The notes beneath the pieces were generated by a model that was not told the DNA's origin, did not search any database, and saw nothing but the letters and a program-made list of their open reading frames with translations. This document shows, piece by piece, positions 17,830 through 26,350 of a stretch of 64,000 nt of DNA. The translations under genes and the position numbers were made by a program. Source of the DNA: Streptomyces sp. M41(2017) (GTDB lineage: Bacteria > Actinomycetota > Actinomycetes > Streptomycetales > Streptomycetaceae); contig NZ_MWFK01000001.1 of assembly GCF_002078175.1 (NCBI RefSeq), positions 930,001 through 994,000 of the forward strand, written 5' to 3'. How positions within the stretch are numbered: position 1 is the stretch's first letter; every line of letters begins with the position of its first letter.

Positions 17830-18660
17830 ATGAAGCTGGCGTTCTCCACTCTCGGTGTGCCCGGGCTGCCCGTCGCGGACGTCGTGCGGCTGGCCGTCGC
17901 GCACGGCTATCAGGGCGTCGAACTGCGGGCGCACCCGGAGGAGCCCGTGCATCCCGGGATCGGGGCGGGTGAACGGGCCGCCGTGGCGGCGGAGTTCGCG
18001 GCGGGCGGGGTCGAGGTGCTCGGCGTCGCGGGCTACGCGCGGGTCGCGGAACCGGGCGACGACACGCCGGTGCTGCGCGAGATGCGCGAACTGACCGAAC
18101 TGGCACGGGACGTGAACGCTCCGTTCGTCCGGGTCTTCCCCGGCGGCGATCCCGGAGCGAGCGCCGCGGAGTCGGACGCGACGGCCGCCCGGCGGCTCGG
18201 CACCGCGGCGGAGTACGCCGCCGGCCTCGGCGTGCGCATCCTGCTGGAGACCCACGACTCGCACCGCACCGGCGTGGACGCGATGCGGGTCCTCGGCCGG
18301 GTCGGCCATCACCACGTCGGCTCCCTGTGGGACGTGATGCACACCTGGCTCGGCGGCGAGGACCCCGACGAGACCTACCCGGCGCTGGCGCCGTTCCTCG
18401 GATACACGCAGGTCAAGGACATCGCGTCGGCCGGGGACACCACCCCGCTGGCGCTCGGCGCGGGGGTCCTCCCGCTCGGCGCGTGCGTGGACGTCCTCGT
18501 GCGGAACGGGTGGGACGGCTGGCTGTGCTGGGAGTACGAGAAGCGGTGGTACGAGCGGGCGGAGCCGCTGGAGGGGCTGCTGGGAGCGGGGCGCGAGCAC
18601 CTCGCCCGGCTCGTCGCCGAGGCGGAGAAGCGGGCGACCGAGGCGGCGCAGCGGGCGTGA
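17830..18660 (+). CDS. Sugar phosphate isomerase/epimerase (TIM barrel), 276 aa
   Basis: This is a second member of the xylose isomerase-like family in the neighbourhood. The start MKLAFSTLGVPGLPVADVV and the segments GYQGVELRAH, ILLETHDSH (Glu), SLWDVMHTW (Asp, His), TQVKDI and LCWEYEKRW (Glu) supply the typical metal-binding and catalytic positions. The ATG at 17830 was chosen because it begins the conserved barrel strand; its ribosome binding site is weak (GTAGGG), and the frame is open far upstream. It lies downstream of the LacI gene and may belong to the same catabolic group as the divergent operon, but this is only proximity. Substrate unknown. Confidence 0.8.
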   Translation: MKLAFSTLGVPGLPVADVVRLAVAHGYQGVELRAHPEEPVHPGIGAGERAAVAAEFAAGGVEVLGVAGYARVAEPGDDTPVLREMRELTELARDVNAPFVRVFPGGDPGASAAESDATAARRLGTAAEYAAGLGVRILLETHDSHRTGVDAMRVLGRVGHHHVGSLWDVMHTWLGGEDPDETYPALAPFLGYTQVKDIASAGDTTPLALGAGVLPLGACVDVLVRNGWDGWLCWEYEKRWYERAEPLEGLLGAGREHLARLVAEAEKRATEAAQRA

Positions 18661-18731
18661 GGGCGGCCCGGCCCGCCGGATCCGGGACGAGAGGGGCCGG
18701 GACGTGACCCGGGCACGGGCAGCCGGGCGCG

Positions 18732-19400
18732 CTAGCCCGAGCGGCCGGTGAGCCGGACCGAACCGTCGAAGCACCAGTCCAGCACCGCCGGCCACGGCCC
18801 GTACCCGGCGTCCAGGTCCAAATGCCCGGCGCCGGGCAGGATCTCCGTGGGGATGCCCAGCGGGTCGCCGTAGACGGCGTCGGCACCCTCCGGGCAGTAC
18901 GGGTCGTCGTCGCCTGCGACCAGCCGGACGGACCCGGGGAGTGCGTGCGCGTCGAGCCCGGCCGGGGTGAACGCGGCGATCTCCGGCAGACCGGCGAGGA
19001 CGGAGGGCGAGGGCGGGGCGACCAGCAGCACCCTGTCGACGCCGTCCAGGCCCGGCAGCGCGCGGGCGACGGCGTGCAGCCACAGCACGGCGGAGGCGCT
19101 GTGCGCGAGGACCACCCGCTCGGTGCCCCGCAACGCGTCGAGGTGGCGGGCGAACTCGGCGAGCCACACGTCCGGGTCCGGCGTGTCGGGGTCCGGCAGC
19201 TGCGGGTACACGACGTGCTGCCCGCGTTCGCCGAGGCGGTCGGCCAGCAGGCGCTGCCAGTGGCCGGCGGGGCGGTGGTTCTGCCAGCCGTGCAGGATGA
19301 GGAACGAGCGCTCGCCGCCCGCGCCGTCCCGGGCGGTGAGCGGGGTGGCGGGCCGCTCGTCGGTGGTGGGCGGGGTCCCGCTCCGGTCGTCCGTGGTCAT
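18732..19400 (-). CDS. RBBP9/YdeN-type alpha/beta hydrolase, 222 aa
   Basis: This is a small cytosolic serine hydrolase. After a disordered N-terminal stretch, FLILHGWQNHRPAGHWQRLL marks the oxyanion region, VVLAHSASAVLWLH holds the nucleophile serine in the family's HSxS context, VAGDDDPYC supplies the acid and GAGHLDLDAGYG the catalytic histidine. No signal peptide is visible. The gene is divergent from a LysR regulator that starts 78 bases away, so that regulator may control it. Natural substrates of the family in bacteria are unknown. Confidence 0.85.
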   Translation of the reverse strand: MTTDDRSGTPPTTDERPATPLTARDGAGGERSFLILHGWQNHRPAGHWQRLLADRLGERGQHVVYPQLPDPDTPDPDVWLAEFARHLDALRGTERVVLAHSASAVLWLHAVARALPGLDGVDRVLLVAPPSPSVLAGLPEIAAFTPAGLDAHALPGSVRLVAGDDDPYCPEGADAVYGDPLGIPTEILPGAGHLDLDAGYGPWPAVLDWCFDGSVRLTGRSG

Positions 19401-19477
19401 GGGCCGATCGTTTCCGACCGCGGGGCCATCGGTCCAGTTAATCTTTTCCGGTGGAACAGGTAAGCGAGACCTTCACC

Positions 19478-20407
19478 ATGGATCTGCGTCGCCTGACCGT
19501 GCTGCGGGAGCTCCGGCGGCGGGGCAGCCTGGCCCGCACCGCCGAGGCCCTGCACCTCACGCCCTCCGCCGTCTCCCAGCAACTCGCCGCGCTCGCCCGC
19601 GAGGTGGGCGTGCCGCTGACCGAACGGGACGGCCGGGGCGTCCGGCTGACCGGGCAGGCCCGGGTGCTGCTGGCGCACGCCGATCTGATCGCGGCGCAAC
19701 TGGAGCGCGCGCGGACCGACTTGGCCGCCTACGACGGAGGCGGCCGCGGAACGGTGACGGTCGGCTGCTTCTCCAGCGGCATCCTCGGTCTGCTCCCGGA
19801 CACGCTGACGGCACTGGCGGACCGGCTGCCGCACGTGCGGATCGACGTCGTCGAGGCGGAGCCCCCGGACCTGTTCACCGCTCTGGACGCCGGGCAGGTC
19901 GACCTCGCCGTGGCCGTCGACTTCGCGGCCGCTCCCCCGCACACCGACCGGCGCTACCACCGTCTCGACCTGCTCCGGGACGTCCTGGACCTGGCGCTGC
20001 CGGCCGGTCACCGGCTCGCGGGCGGCGTCTCCGTCGACCTGCGCGAACTCGCCGGTGAGCCCTGGATCGTCGGCGACCCGGCCAGTTGCTGCGGCGCGGT
20101 GGCCCGCTCGGTCTGCGCCGCCGCCGGTTTCACCCCGGACGTCCGGCACGCGGTCGACGACTGGGGCGCCCTGGCCGCGCTGGTGGAGGCGGGCCGGGGG
20201 GTGGCCCTGGTCCCTCGGCTCGTCCGGCCGCTGTACGAGCACCGACGGCTCGCCCTGCTGGGCATCCTGGGCGCGCGGCCGTCCAGGAACGTGTTCGCGG
20301 CCGTGCGCGCGGGCGCGGAGTCCGATCCGGTACTGACCGCCGTGCGCGGTCAACTGCGCTCCACGGCGGCCGGGTTGGCGGACCGGGATTGCGCCGGACA
20401 CCCGTGA
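19478..20407 (+). CDS. LysR-family transcriptional regulator, 309 aa
   Basis: The N-terminus MDLRRLTVLRELRRRGSLARTAEALHLTPSAVSQQLAAL is a LysR winged helix-turn-helix, followed by a dimerisation helix and a periplasmic-binding-protein-like effector domain (GTVTVGCFSSGILGLLP, DVRHAVDDWGALAALVEAGRGVALVP). The ATG at 19478 was preferred over an in-frame GTG at 19451 because it begins the conserved domain; neither has a strong ribosome binding site. It is divergent from the alpha/beta hydrolase gene and convergent with the oxidoreductase gene, from which it is separated by only nine bases. The effector is unknown. Confidence 0.87.
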   Translation: MDLRRLTVLRELRRRGSLARTAEALHLTPSAVSQQLAALAREVGVPLTERDGRGVRLTGQARVLLAHADLIAAQLERARTDLAAYDGGGRGTVTVGCFSSGILGLLPDTLTALADRLPHVRIDVVEAEPPDLFTALDAGQVDLAVAVDFAAAPPHTDRRYHRLDLLRDVLDLALPAGHRLAGGVSVDLRELAGEPWIVGDPASCCGAVARSVCAAAGFTPDVRHAVDDWGALAALVEAGRGVALVPRLVRPLYEHRRLALLGILGARPSRNVFAAVRAGAESDPVLTAVRGQLRSTAAGLADRDCAGHP

Positions 20408-20416
20408 CGGCCGGGC

Positions 20417-21682
20417 CTAGACCATCTCCACGGTGCCGGCGTGCCGGGCGCGTTCGGCGGCCAGGACGGTGAGGTGGCTGGTGAGGGACTCGCGCGGGCC
20501 GGACTTCACCAGGCCGGGGTTCTTGGTGGCGACCGCGGTGACGAAGGCGTCCATCAGGCCGGCGTCGCCTCCGCCGTGCCCGCCCGCCGCGTCCATGCCG
20601 CCCGCGCGGCCGAGGTCGACGGCCTCCTCGGTCCGGGTGAGGAAGTCGTAGACGCTCACGTTCTCGCCGTCGCCGCGCAGTTCGCCCCGGGTGCCGAAGA
20701 TCCGGGTCCGGCGGTCGGCCTGTTCGGTGAACGCCGTCATGGTGAAGGTGGCGGTGGCCCCGGAGGCGAACTCCATCGACACCACCTGGTGGTCGACCAC
20801 GTCGTTGTCGCAGGCGTACACGCACCGCCCGTAGGGGCCCTCGCGCAGGGCCGTCTCCAGCGCCTCGGGCGTGAAGTCGTCGAGGAGCACGCTGAGCGGC
20901 CAGTGGTGTTCGCCGCGGGCGAGCCGGTCACCGTACTCGCGCCGGGCGGAGTAGGGGCAGTCGGGTTCCACCGAGCAGTCGAGGCAGCGGTCGGCCGCGC
21001 CCTCGGGCCGGTTCTCCGGACGGAAGTGCGAGAGGCGTCCGAAGCTGGAGACGCGGACGGGGGGTTGGCCGAGGACGTACTGCAGCCAGTCGATGTCGTG
21101 GCAGGACTTGGCCATCAGCATCGACGTCGCCTCCTGCGTGTTGCGCCAGTTGCCGCGCACGAAGGAGTGCGCCTGGTGCCAGAAGCCGACGGGTTCCAGG
21201 TGCTGGACGCTGACGACGTCGCCGAGCCGCCCGGAGTCGACGACCTCCTTCACGGCGCGGGTGTAGCGGGTGTAGCGCAGGACGTGCCCGACCGCGAGGG
21301 TCACCCCGGCGCGCTCGACGGCGTCGACGATCCGCCGGCACTCGTCCTCGGTGAGGGCCATCGGCTTCTCCAGCAGGATGTGGTAGCCGAGGGCGGCGAA
21401 CCGCAGAACCGGTTCGAGGTGTTCGCGGTCGAGGGTGCAGATCAGGACGGCGTCGGCGATCCGGCCGCGCTCGGCGAGGTCCCGCCAGTCCCCGACGGCG
21501 GCGTCCGGCTCCAGGCCGTGGGCGGCGGCGAAGCGGCGCCGGCGCGTCTCACGGGGTTCGGCGACGGCCACGACGGTGGCCCGCCCGGGATGGTCCAGGG
21601 CCCAGCGCGCGTGGCCGGTCCCCCGGTCGCCGGCACCGACGACGGCGAGCGTGACGGCGGGGGCGGGGGCTTCGGAGGTCAT
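20417..21682 (-). CDS. Gfo/Idh/MocA-family oxidoreductase with cysteine cluster, 421 aa
   Basis: An NAD(P)-dependent dehydrogenase with an N-terminal Rossmann fold (LAVVGAGDRGTGHARWAL), the EKP motif (HILLEKPMALTEDE) and the catalytic-type segment KSCHDIDWLQY. Unlike ordinary members it has Cys233, Cys236 and Cys242 (CxxCx5C, in RCLDCSVEPDCPYSA) and Cys287 and Cys291 (CVYAC), which could form a metal site. It is the second gene of an operon: its ATG overlaps the stop of the EamA transporter gene by ATGA. The sugar-like substrate is unknown. A role with the transporter in handling one metabolite is inferred from the coupling. Confidence 0.85.
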   Translation of the reverse strand: MTSEAPAPAVTLAVVGAGDRGTGHARWALDHPGRATVVAVAEPRETRRRRFAAAHGLEPDAAVGDWRDLAERGRIADAVLICTLDREHLEPVLRFAALGYHILLEKPMALTEDECRRIVDAVERAGVTLAVGHVLRYTRYTRAVKEVVDSGRLGDVVSVQHLEPVGFWHQAHSFVRGNWRNTQEATSMLMAKSCHDIDWLQYVLGQPPVRVSSFGRLSHFRPENRPEGAADRCLDCSVEPDCPYSARREYGDRLARGEHHWPLSVLLDDFTPEALETALREGPYGRCVYACDNDVVDHQVVSMEFASGATATFTMTAFTEQADRRTRIFGTRGELRGDGENVSVYDFLTRTEEAVDLGRAGGMDAAGGHGGGDAGLMDAFVTAVATKNPGLVKSGPRESLTSHLTVLAAERARHAGTVEMV

Positions 21683-22644
21683 GGGCGGACCGCTTTCCCG
21701 GTCGGGTCGCAGGCGCGGGGAGCGCTGTCCGTCGGGACGCTAACCGCCGGCGCCGGGCTCGACAAGAGCGCTGTGCGCGCCGCCCGGGCGGCCCGGGGTG
21801 TCCGTGAGGTGAGGGCGACCCCGCCCACCAGCAGGGCGGCGGACGCCCAGCGCAGCGGGCCGACGGACTCGCCGAGGAACAGGGCGGCCGACGACATCCC
21901 GAAGACCGGGACGAGCAGGGAGAAGGGGGCGACGGTGGACGCGGGATGCCGGTGCAGCAGCCAGCCCCAGGCGCCGAAACCGAAGACGGTGGTGATCCAG
22001 GCGACGTAGACGACGACTCCGACGCCCTGCCGGTCCAGGGCGCGCAGCGCGTCGAGGTCGCGGGAGGGCCCCTCGGTGAGCAGCGAGAGGCCGAGCAGCG
22101 GGAGGACGGGGACGGTGCTCACCCACACCATGAAGTTGAGCGGGTCGGGCGGGGACGCCTTACGGGTGAGGACGTTGGAGACACCCCAGCAGGCGGCCGC
22201 CGCGATGACCAGGGCGAAGGCGCCGAGCGGTCCTGCCGTGCCCTCGTCGACGGCGGCGAGGGCCACCCCGCACAGGGCCACCGCCATGCCCGCCACCCGG
22301 ACGCGGGTGGGGCGTTCGCCGAGGAAGGCGAAGGCGAAGAGCGCGGTGAACACCGCCTGGATCTGGAGCACGAGGGAGGACAGGCCGGCGGGCATCCCGG
22401 CGTCCATGCCGATGAACAGCAGCCCGAACTTCGCGACGCCGAGGGCGAGTCCGACGGCCACGATCCACTTCCACGCCACCTTGGGGCGGCCCACGAGGAA
22501 CACGGCGGGCAGGGCGGCCACCAGGAAGCGCAGGGCCGAGAAGAGGAGGGGCGGGAAGTGGTCGAGGCCGACCTCGATGACGGTGAAGTTCACGCCCCAG
22601 ACGGCGGCGACGAGGACGGCGAGGGCGATGTGGGCGGGGCGCAT
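21679..22644 (-). CDS. EamA/DMT-superfamily transporter, 321 aa
   Basis: This is a ten-helix inner-membrane drug/metabolite transporter with two EamA repeats (MRPAHIALAVLVAAVWGVNFTVI and LGAFALVIAAAACWGVSNVL). The ATG at 22644 starts the first helix; a longer reading frame upstream encodes an arginine-rich stretch and was rejected. The C-terminal 40 residues after the last helix are cytosolic. It is coupled to the oxidoreductase gene through an ATGA overlap and is divergent from a LysR gene, an arrangement common for metabolite exporters under LysR control. The exported compound is unknown. Confidence 0.88.
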   Translation of the reverse strand: MRPAHIALAVLVAAVWGVNFTVIEVGLDHFPPLLFSALRFLVAALPAVFLVGRPKVAWKWIVAVGLALGVAKFGLLFIGMDAGMPAGLSSLVLQIQAVFTALFAFAFLGERPTRVRVAGMAVALCGVALAAVDEGTAGPLGAFALVIAAAACWGVSNVLTRKASPPDPLNFMVWVSTVPVLPLLGLSLLTEGPSRDLDALRALDRQGVGVVVYVAWITTVFGFGAWGWLLHRHPASTVAPFSLLVPVFGMSSAALFLGESVGPLRWASAALLVGGVALTSRTPRAARAARTALLSSPAPAVSVPTDSAPRACDPTGKAVRP

Positions 22645-22759
22645 GCGTCGAGCATCGGACGAACCCACCGTGTAGCACCAGCGCGGATGTCTGCATGAAT
22701 GGATGAAGCAGCGCTTACGTATGCTGGCCGCGAGCGACGTCGTGTCCCGGGAGGCCCCC

Positions 22760-23671
22760 ATGCTCGATCTCCAGCGTCTGCGCGCCCTGCACGCCGTGGC
22801 GGTGCACGGCACGGTCGGCGCCGCCGCCGCCTCGCTCGGCTACACCCCCTCCGCCGTGTCCCAGCAGATCGCCAAGCTGGAGCGGGAGACCAGGACGGTA
22901 CTGCTGGAGCGGCGCGGGCGCGGCGTCCGGCTGACCGAGCCAGCCGAGCAACTGGCGGCCACCGCGCAGCAGTTGCTGGCGATCGTGGAGCGCGCCGAGA
23001 CGGAGCTGGAGGAGCGCAGGGGGCTGCCCGCCGGACGGCTGACGGTGGCCGCGTTCGCTTCGGCCGCCAGGGGTCTGCTGCCCGCCGTACTGGCCGATCT
23101 GGCCGTCCGCCATCCGGCGCTGGACACCCGGCTGACGGAGGTGGACCCGCACCTGTCCGTCGACCTGGTGGCCCGGGGGGCGGTCGATCTGGCGATCGCG
23201 CACGACTGGGACATCGCCCCGCTGCCCGCGCCACCCGGTGTCGAGCAGGCCGCGATCGGGGAGGACCTGTGCGATCTGCTCGTCCCGGCCGGGCATCCCT
23301 TCGCCGGACGGGACGCGGTGCGGCGGGAGGACCTCGGCGGCGAGCGGTGGATCTGCCAGCCGCCGGGGCGGGTCTGCCACGACTGGCTGGTGCGCACGCT
23401 GCGCGCGGCGGGCTGCGAGCCGGACATCGTCCACCAGGCCGACGAGAACCCGACGCTGGTCGCCCTCGTCGCGGCGGGCCTCGGTGTCGCCCTCATCCCC
23501 CGGCTCGGCCGCGGACCCCTGCCCCCCGGGGTCGTGGAGGTGCCGCTCGATCCGCTGCCGGTGCGCCGCCTGTACGCGCTGTGGCGCTCGGGAGCGGCTC
23601 GCCGGCCGGCCATCGCGGAGACGGTCCGCACCCTCCAGGCCCACTGGCCCGCGGTGTCGGCCCGGAACTGA
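22760..23671 (+). CDS. LysR-family transcriptional regulator, 303 aa
   Basis: MLDLQRLRALHAVAVHGTVGAAAASLGYTPSAVSQQIAKL is the LysR DNA-binding domain, and GRLTVAAFASAARGLLPAVL begins the effector domain; VALVAAGLGVALIPRLGRG lies near the end. The ATG at 22760 has GGGAGG six bases upstream; an earlier in-frame ATG at 22703 would add 19 unlikely residues. The gene is divergent from the EamA transporter and oxidoreductase pair, with a 115-base shared promoter region, and probably regulates them. The effector is unknown. Confidence 0.87.
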   Translation: MLDLQRLRALHAVAVHGTVGAAAASLGYTPSAVSQQIAKLERETRTVLLERRGRGVRLTEPAEQLAATAQQLLAIVERAETELEERRGLPAGRLTVAAFASAARGLLPAVLADLAVRHPALDTRLTEVDPHLSVDLVARGAVDLAIAHDWDIAPLPAPPGVEQAAIGEDLCDLLVPAGHPFAGRDAVRREDLGGERWICQPPGRVCHDWLVRTLRAAGCEPDIVHQADENPTLVALVAAGLGVALIPRLGRGPLPPGVVEVPLDPLPVRRLYALWRSGAARRPAIAETVRTLQAHWPAVSARN

Positions 23672-24299
23672 GCCGCCCCCCGACCGGGTCGGCGGGGGGC
23701 CGCCCGCCCCGACCCGGTGGACCACGCCCCGCGCCCTCCGGCCCGACCGGACCGCCCGCCAGGGGCACCGGCCCGACCGGACCGCCTGCCAGGGGCACCG
23801 GCCCGATCGGATCAAGGTCCCCGCAGCCCGGCGCGCGGACACCGCCGACTCCGCGCCACCGGGACCACGCCCTCCTCGGCATCCGGCCGGACCGCCCGCC
23901 AAGGACACGGTCCCGATCGGATCAGGGCCCCCGCGGCCCGGCACGCGGACACCGCCGACTCCGCGCCACCGGGACCACCCCCTCCTCGGCACCTCCTCGG
24001 CACCACGCCCTCCCCGGCACCGGGCTCTCCTGGGCGCCGGGCACGACGGCCCACCGGTCCCCCGCGCCCCGCCCGTACCGACTTGTGGCGTTCTCCCCGA
24101 TTCCGGGAACCCCGGGTCCTCCCGCTTCGTCCCAACCGCATGCTGCCGGATGAGTCTCCGCAGAGCGGTGTCGGCCTCGCTGCTGGCTGCGATCGCTGAC
24201 CTACCCTCTCCGCCGCCTGCGGCCGGCAGCACGCCGCCACCGGCGCGCCCCCCTCCAACTGCGCCGGTGGCGGCCCACCTCCCGTTACTGTGCACACCC
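23672..24299. other. Non-coding stretch with tandem repeats
   Basis: The 628 bases between the LysR stop and the nagZ promoter are proline/arginine-codon-like in every frame and open in several frames, but show no start with a ribosome binding site and no domain. They include tandem repeats (23740-23991). The likely content is a LysR terminator region and a hypervariable spacer. Confidence 0.45.
23740..23991. repeat. Nested tandem repeats: 30-bp unit and 110-bp unit
   Basis: A 30-bp unit beginning GGCCCGACCGGACCGCC is repeated at 23740-23769 and 23770-23799, with a third partial copy. A 110-bp unit beginning in the second copy (23770-23879) is repeated at 23880-23991 with scattered substitutions; the best conserved part includes GGACACCGCCGACTCCGCG. 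The copies are head to tail with no spacer between them, indicating slippage or duplication. Confidence 0.75.
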
Positions 24300-24347
24300 T
24301 TGACTGGAAGAAACTTCCTGGATATTCGTGGCTCCTTGGAAGTTTCC
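24300..24347 (+). promoter_or_regulatory. Promoter of the GH3 gene with inverted repeats
   Basis: TTGACT (24300-24305) and TATTCG (24323-24328) form a promoter with 17-base spacing. Between them lies the perfect inverted repeat GGAAG-AAA-CTTCC (24306-24318), and a second element GGAAGTTTCC lies at 24338-24347. An operator between -35 and -10 points to repression, presumably by a regulator of secreted hydrolases. Confidence 0.6.
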
Positions 24348-24368
24348 TTCACGAGGGAAGGAGCGCTT

Positions 24369-26240
24369 GTGCGCGACTCCAGCACGGGAAGCACCGCAGG
24401 ACCGTCCGGTCCGGACGGGCCGAACACACCGTCAAGACCCTCCCGGCGCACGGTTCTCGCCGCGACGGCGGGCGTCACCGCCGCACTGGCCACGGGGCCC
24501 GTCGCCCACGCGTCCGGCGCCCGCGCCCCGCACGGCGACAAGGCGCTGCGCGCCATCGTGTCCCGGATGACCCTGGAGGAGAAGGTCGGCCAGCTGTTCG
24601 TGATGCGGGTCTACGGCCATTCGGCCACCGCGCCCGATCAGGCCGACATCGACGCCAACCTCGCGGAGATCGGCGTCAGGACCGCCGAGGAGCTGATCGC
24701 CAAGTACCGCGTCGGCGGCATCATCTACTTCGCCTGGGCGCACAACACCCGCGACCCGCACCAGATCGCCGACCTGTCGAACGGCATCCAGCGCGCCTCG
24801 CTGGACCAGCCGCGCGGGCTGCCCGTGCTCATCTCCACCGACCAGGAGCACGGGATAGTGGCCCGCGTGGGCAAGCCCGCGACCCTGTTCCCCGGCGCCA
24901 TGGCGCTGGGAGCGGGCGGCTCGCGGGCCGACGCCCGGACGGTGGGCACCATCAGCGGCGCCGAGCTGCGCGCGATCGGCATCCGCCAGGACTACTCCAC
25001 CGACGCCGACGTGAACGTCAACCCGGCCAACCCGGTGATCGGCGTCCGTTCCTTCGGCGCCGACCCGGACGCCGTGGCCGGCCTGGTCGCGGCCGAGGTG
25101 AAGGGCTACCAGAGCTCGGCCGTCGCCGCCACGGCCAAGCACTTCCCCGGGCACGGCGACACCGCCGTCGACAGCCACTTCGGCTTCCCGGTCATCACCC
25201 ACACCCGCGAGGTGTGGGAGAAGCTCGACGCGGTGCCGTTCCGCGCGGCGATCCGGGCCGGCATCGACTCGATCATGACGGCGCACATCATGGTCCCGGC
25301 CCTCGACCCGGCCGGCGACCCCGCCACCCTCTCCCACCCGATCCTCACCGGCATCCTGCGCGGCGAACTCGGCTACGACGGAGTGGTGGTGACCGACGCG
25401 CTCGGCATGGAGGGCGTGCGGACGAAGTACGGCGACGACCGCGTCCCGGTCCTCGCCCTGAAGGCCGGTGTCGACCAGCTCCTCAACCCACCGGACCTGC
25501 ACGTCGCGTGGAACGCCGTACTGGACGCGGTCCGCGGCGGCGAGCTGACCGAGGCCCGCCTCGACGAATCGATCCTGCGCGTCCTGCGGCTCAAGGCGAA
25601 GCTCGGCCTGCTGAGCGACCCGTACGTCAAGGACGCGGCCGTCGACCGGGTGGTGGGCACCCGCGCCCATCTCAGGGAGGCCGACCGGATCGCCGAACGG
25701 ACCACGACCCTGCTGGTCAACAAGGAGAAGCTGCTCCCGCTGTCCCGGCGTCGGACCCCGAAGGTGCTCGTGGTGGGTGCCGACCCGGCCTCCCCCTCGC
25801 TCTCCGACGGGCCACCCACCACCGTGCTCGCGGGCGCCCTGACCGAACTGGGCTTCACCGCCACTGCCCTGTCCACGGGCACGGCACCGACGGCGGCGAA
25901 GATCACCGAGGCCGTCAGCGCGGCCGGCGGCGCCGACGTCGTGGTCGTCGCCACGTACAACGTCACGGCGACGGGGTCCCAGAAGACCCTCGTCGAGCGG
26001 CTCGTCGCCACGGGCGTGCCCGTGGTCGCCGTCTCCGTCCGCAACCCGTACGACGTCGCCCAGCTCCCCGGGGTCGGCGCCTGCGTGGCCGCCTACTCCT
26101 GGATCGACGTCGAAGTGCGCGCCGCCGCCCGGGTGATCGCCGGCCGGGCGGAGCCGCGCGGCACGCTCCCGGTGGCCGTGCAGCGGGCGGACGACCCGAC
26201 GCAGGTGCTGTATCCGATCGGGTACGGCCTGACGTACTAG
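24369..26240 (+). CDS. nagZ: Secreted GH3 beta-N-acetylhexosaminidase (NagZ type), 623 aa
   Basis: This glycoside hydrolase family 3 enzyme removes terminal N-acetylhexosamine, for example from peptidoglycan or chitin fragments. A twin-arginine signal (SRRTVLAATAGVTAALATG, cleavage near AHASG) shows Tat export. The NagZ-specific catalytic loop KHFPGHGDTAVDSH (residues 257-270) supplies the Asp/His dyad, VVTDALGMEGV holds the nucleophile aspartate, and a C-terminal GH3 domain follows. The GTG at 24369 has GGAAGGAG five bases upstream; the frame is open far upstream but the promoter at 24300 excludes that. It is expressed alone, possibly under the operator in its promoter. Confidence 0.92.
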   Translation: MRDSSTGSTAGPSGPDGPNTPSRPSRRTVLAATAGVTAALATGPVAHASGARAPHGDKALRAIVSRMTLEEKVGQLFVMRVYGHSATAPDQADIDANLAEIGVRTAEELIAKYRVGGIIYFAWAHNTRDPHQIADLSNGIQRASLDQPRGLPVLISTDQEHGIVARVGKPATLFPGAMALGAGGSRADARTVGTISGAELRAIGIRQDYSTDADVNVNPANPVIGVRSFGADPDAVAGLVAAEVKGYQSSAVAATAKHFPGHGDTAVDSHFGFPVITHTREVWEKLDAVPFRAAIRAGIDSIMTAHIMVPALDPAGDPATLSHPILTGILRGELGYDGVVVTDALGMEGVRTKYGDDRVPVLALKAGVDQLLNPPDLHVAWNAVLDAVRGGELTEARLDESILRVLRLKAKLGLLSDPYVKDAAVDRVVGTRAHLREADRIAERTTTLLVNKEKLLPLSRRRTPKVLVVGADPASPSLSDGPPTTVLAGALTELGFTATALSTGTAPTAAKITEAVSAAGGADVVVVATYNVTATGSQKTLVERLVATGVPVVAVSVRNPYDVAQLPGVGACVAAYSWIDVEVRAAARVIAGRAEPRGTLPVAVQRADDPTQVLYPIGYGLTY

Positions 26241-26350
26241 CCGTACGCAGCTCACCCGGCGGCCCACCTCCAAGTGAGCCAAAGGGACCCGGATGTCTGG
26301 CGTGTGCCCGCCCCGGCGGGCCACGCTGGGCGGGGGTACGGGGGGAAGCC

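Noticed and set aside
23740..23991. CRISPR array
   Set aside because: The repeats are head to tail without unique spacers and two unit lengths are nested, so this is a tandem duplication.
23238..24368. Long upstream extension of the GH3 gene frame (total 1000 codons)
   Set aside because: The extension overlaps the LysR gene and the repeats. The GTG at 24369 has a good ribosome binding site, a Tat signal directly after it and a promoter at 24300.
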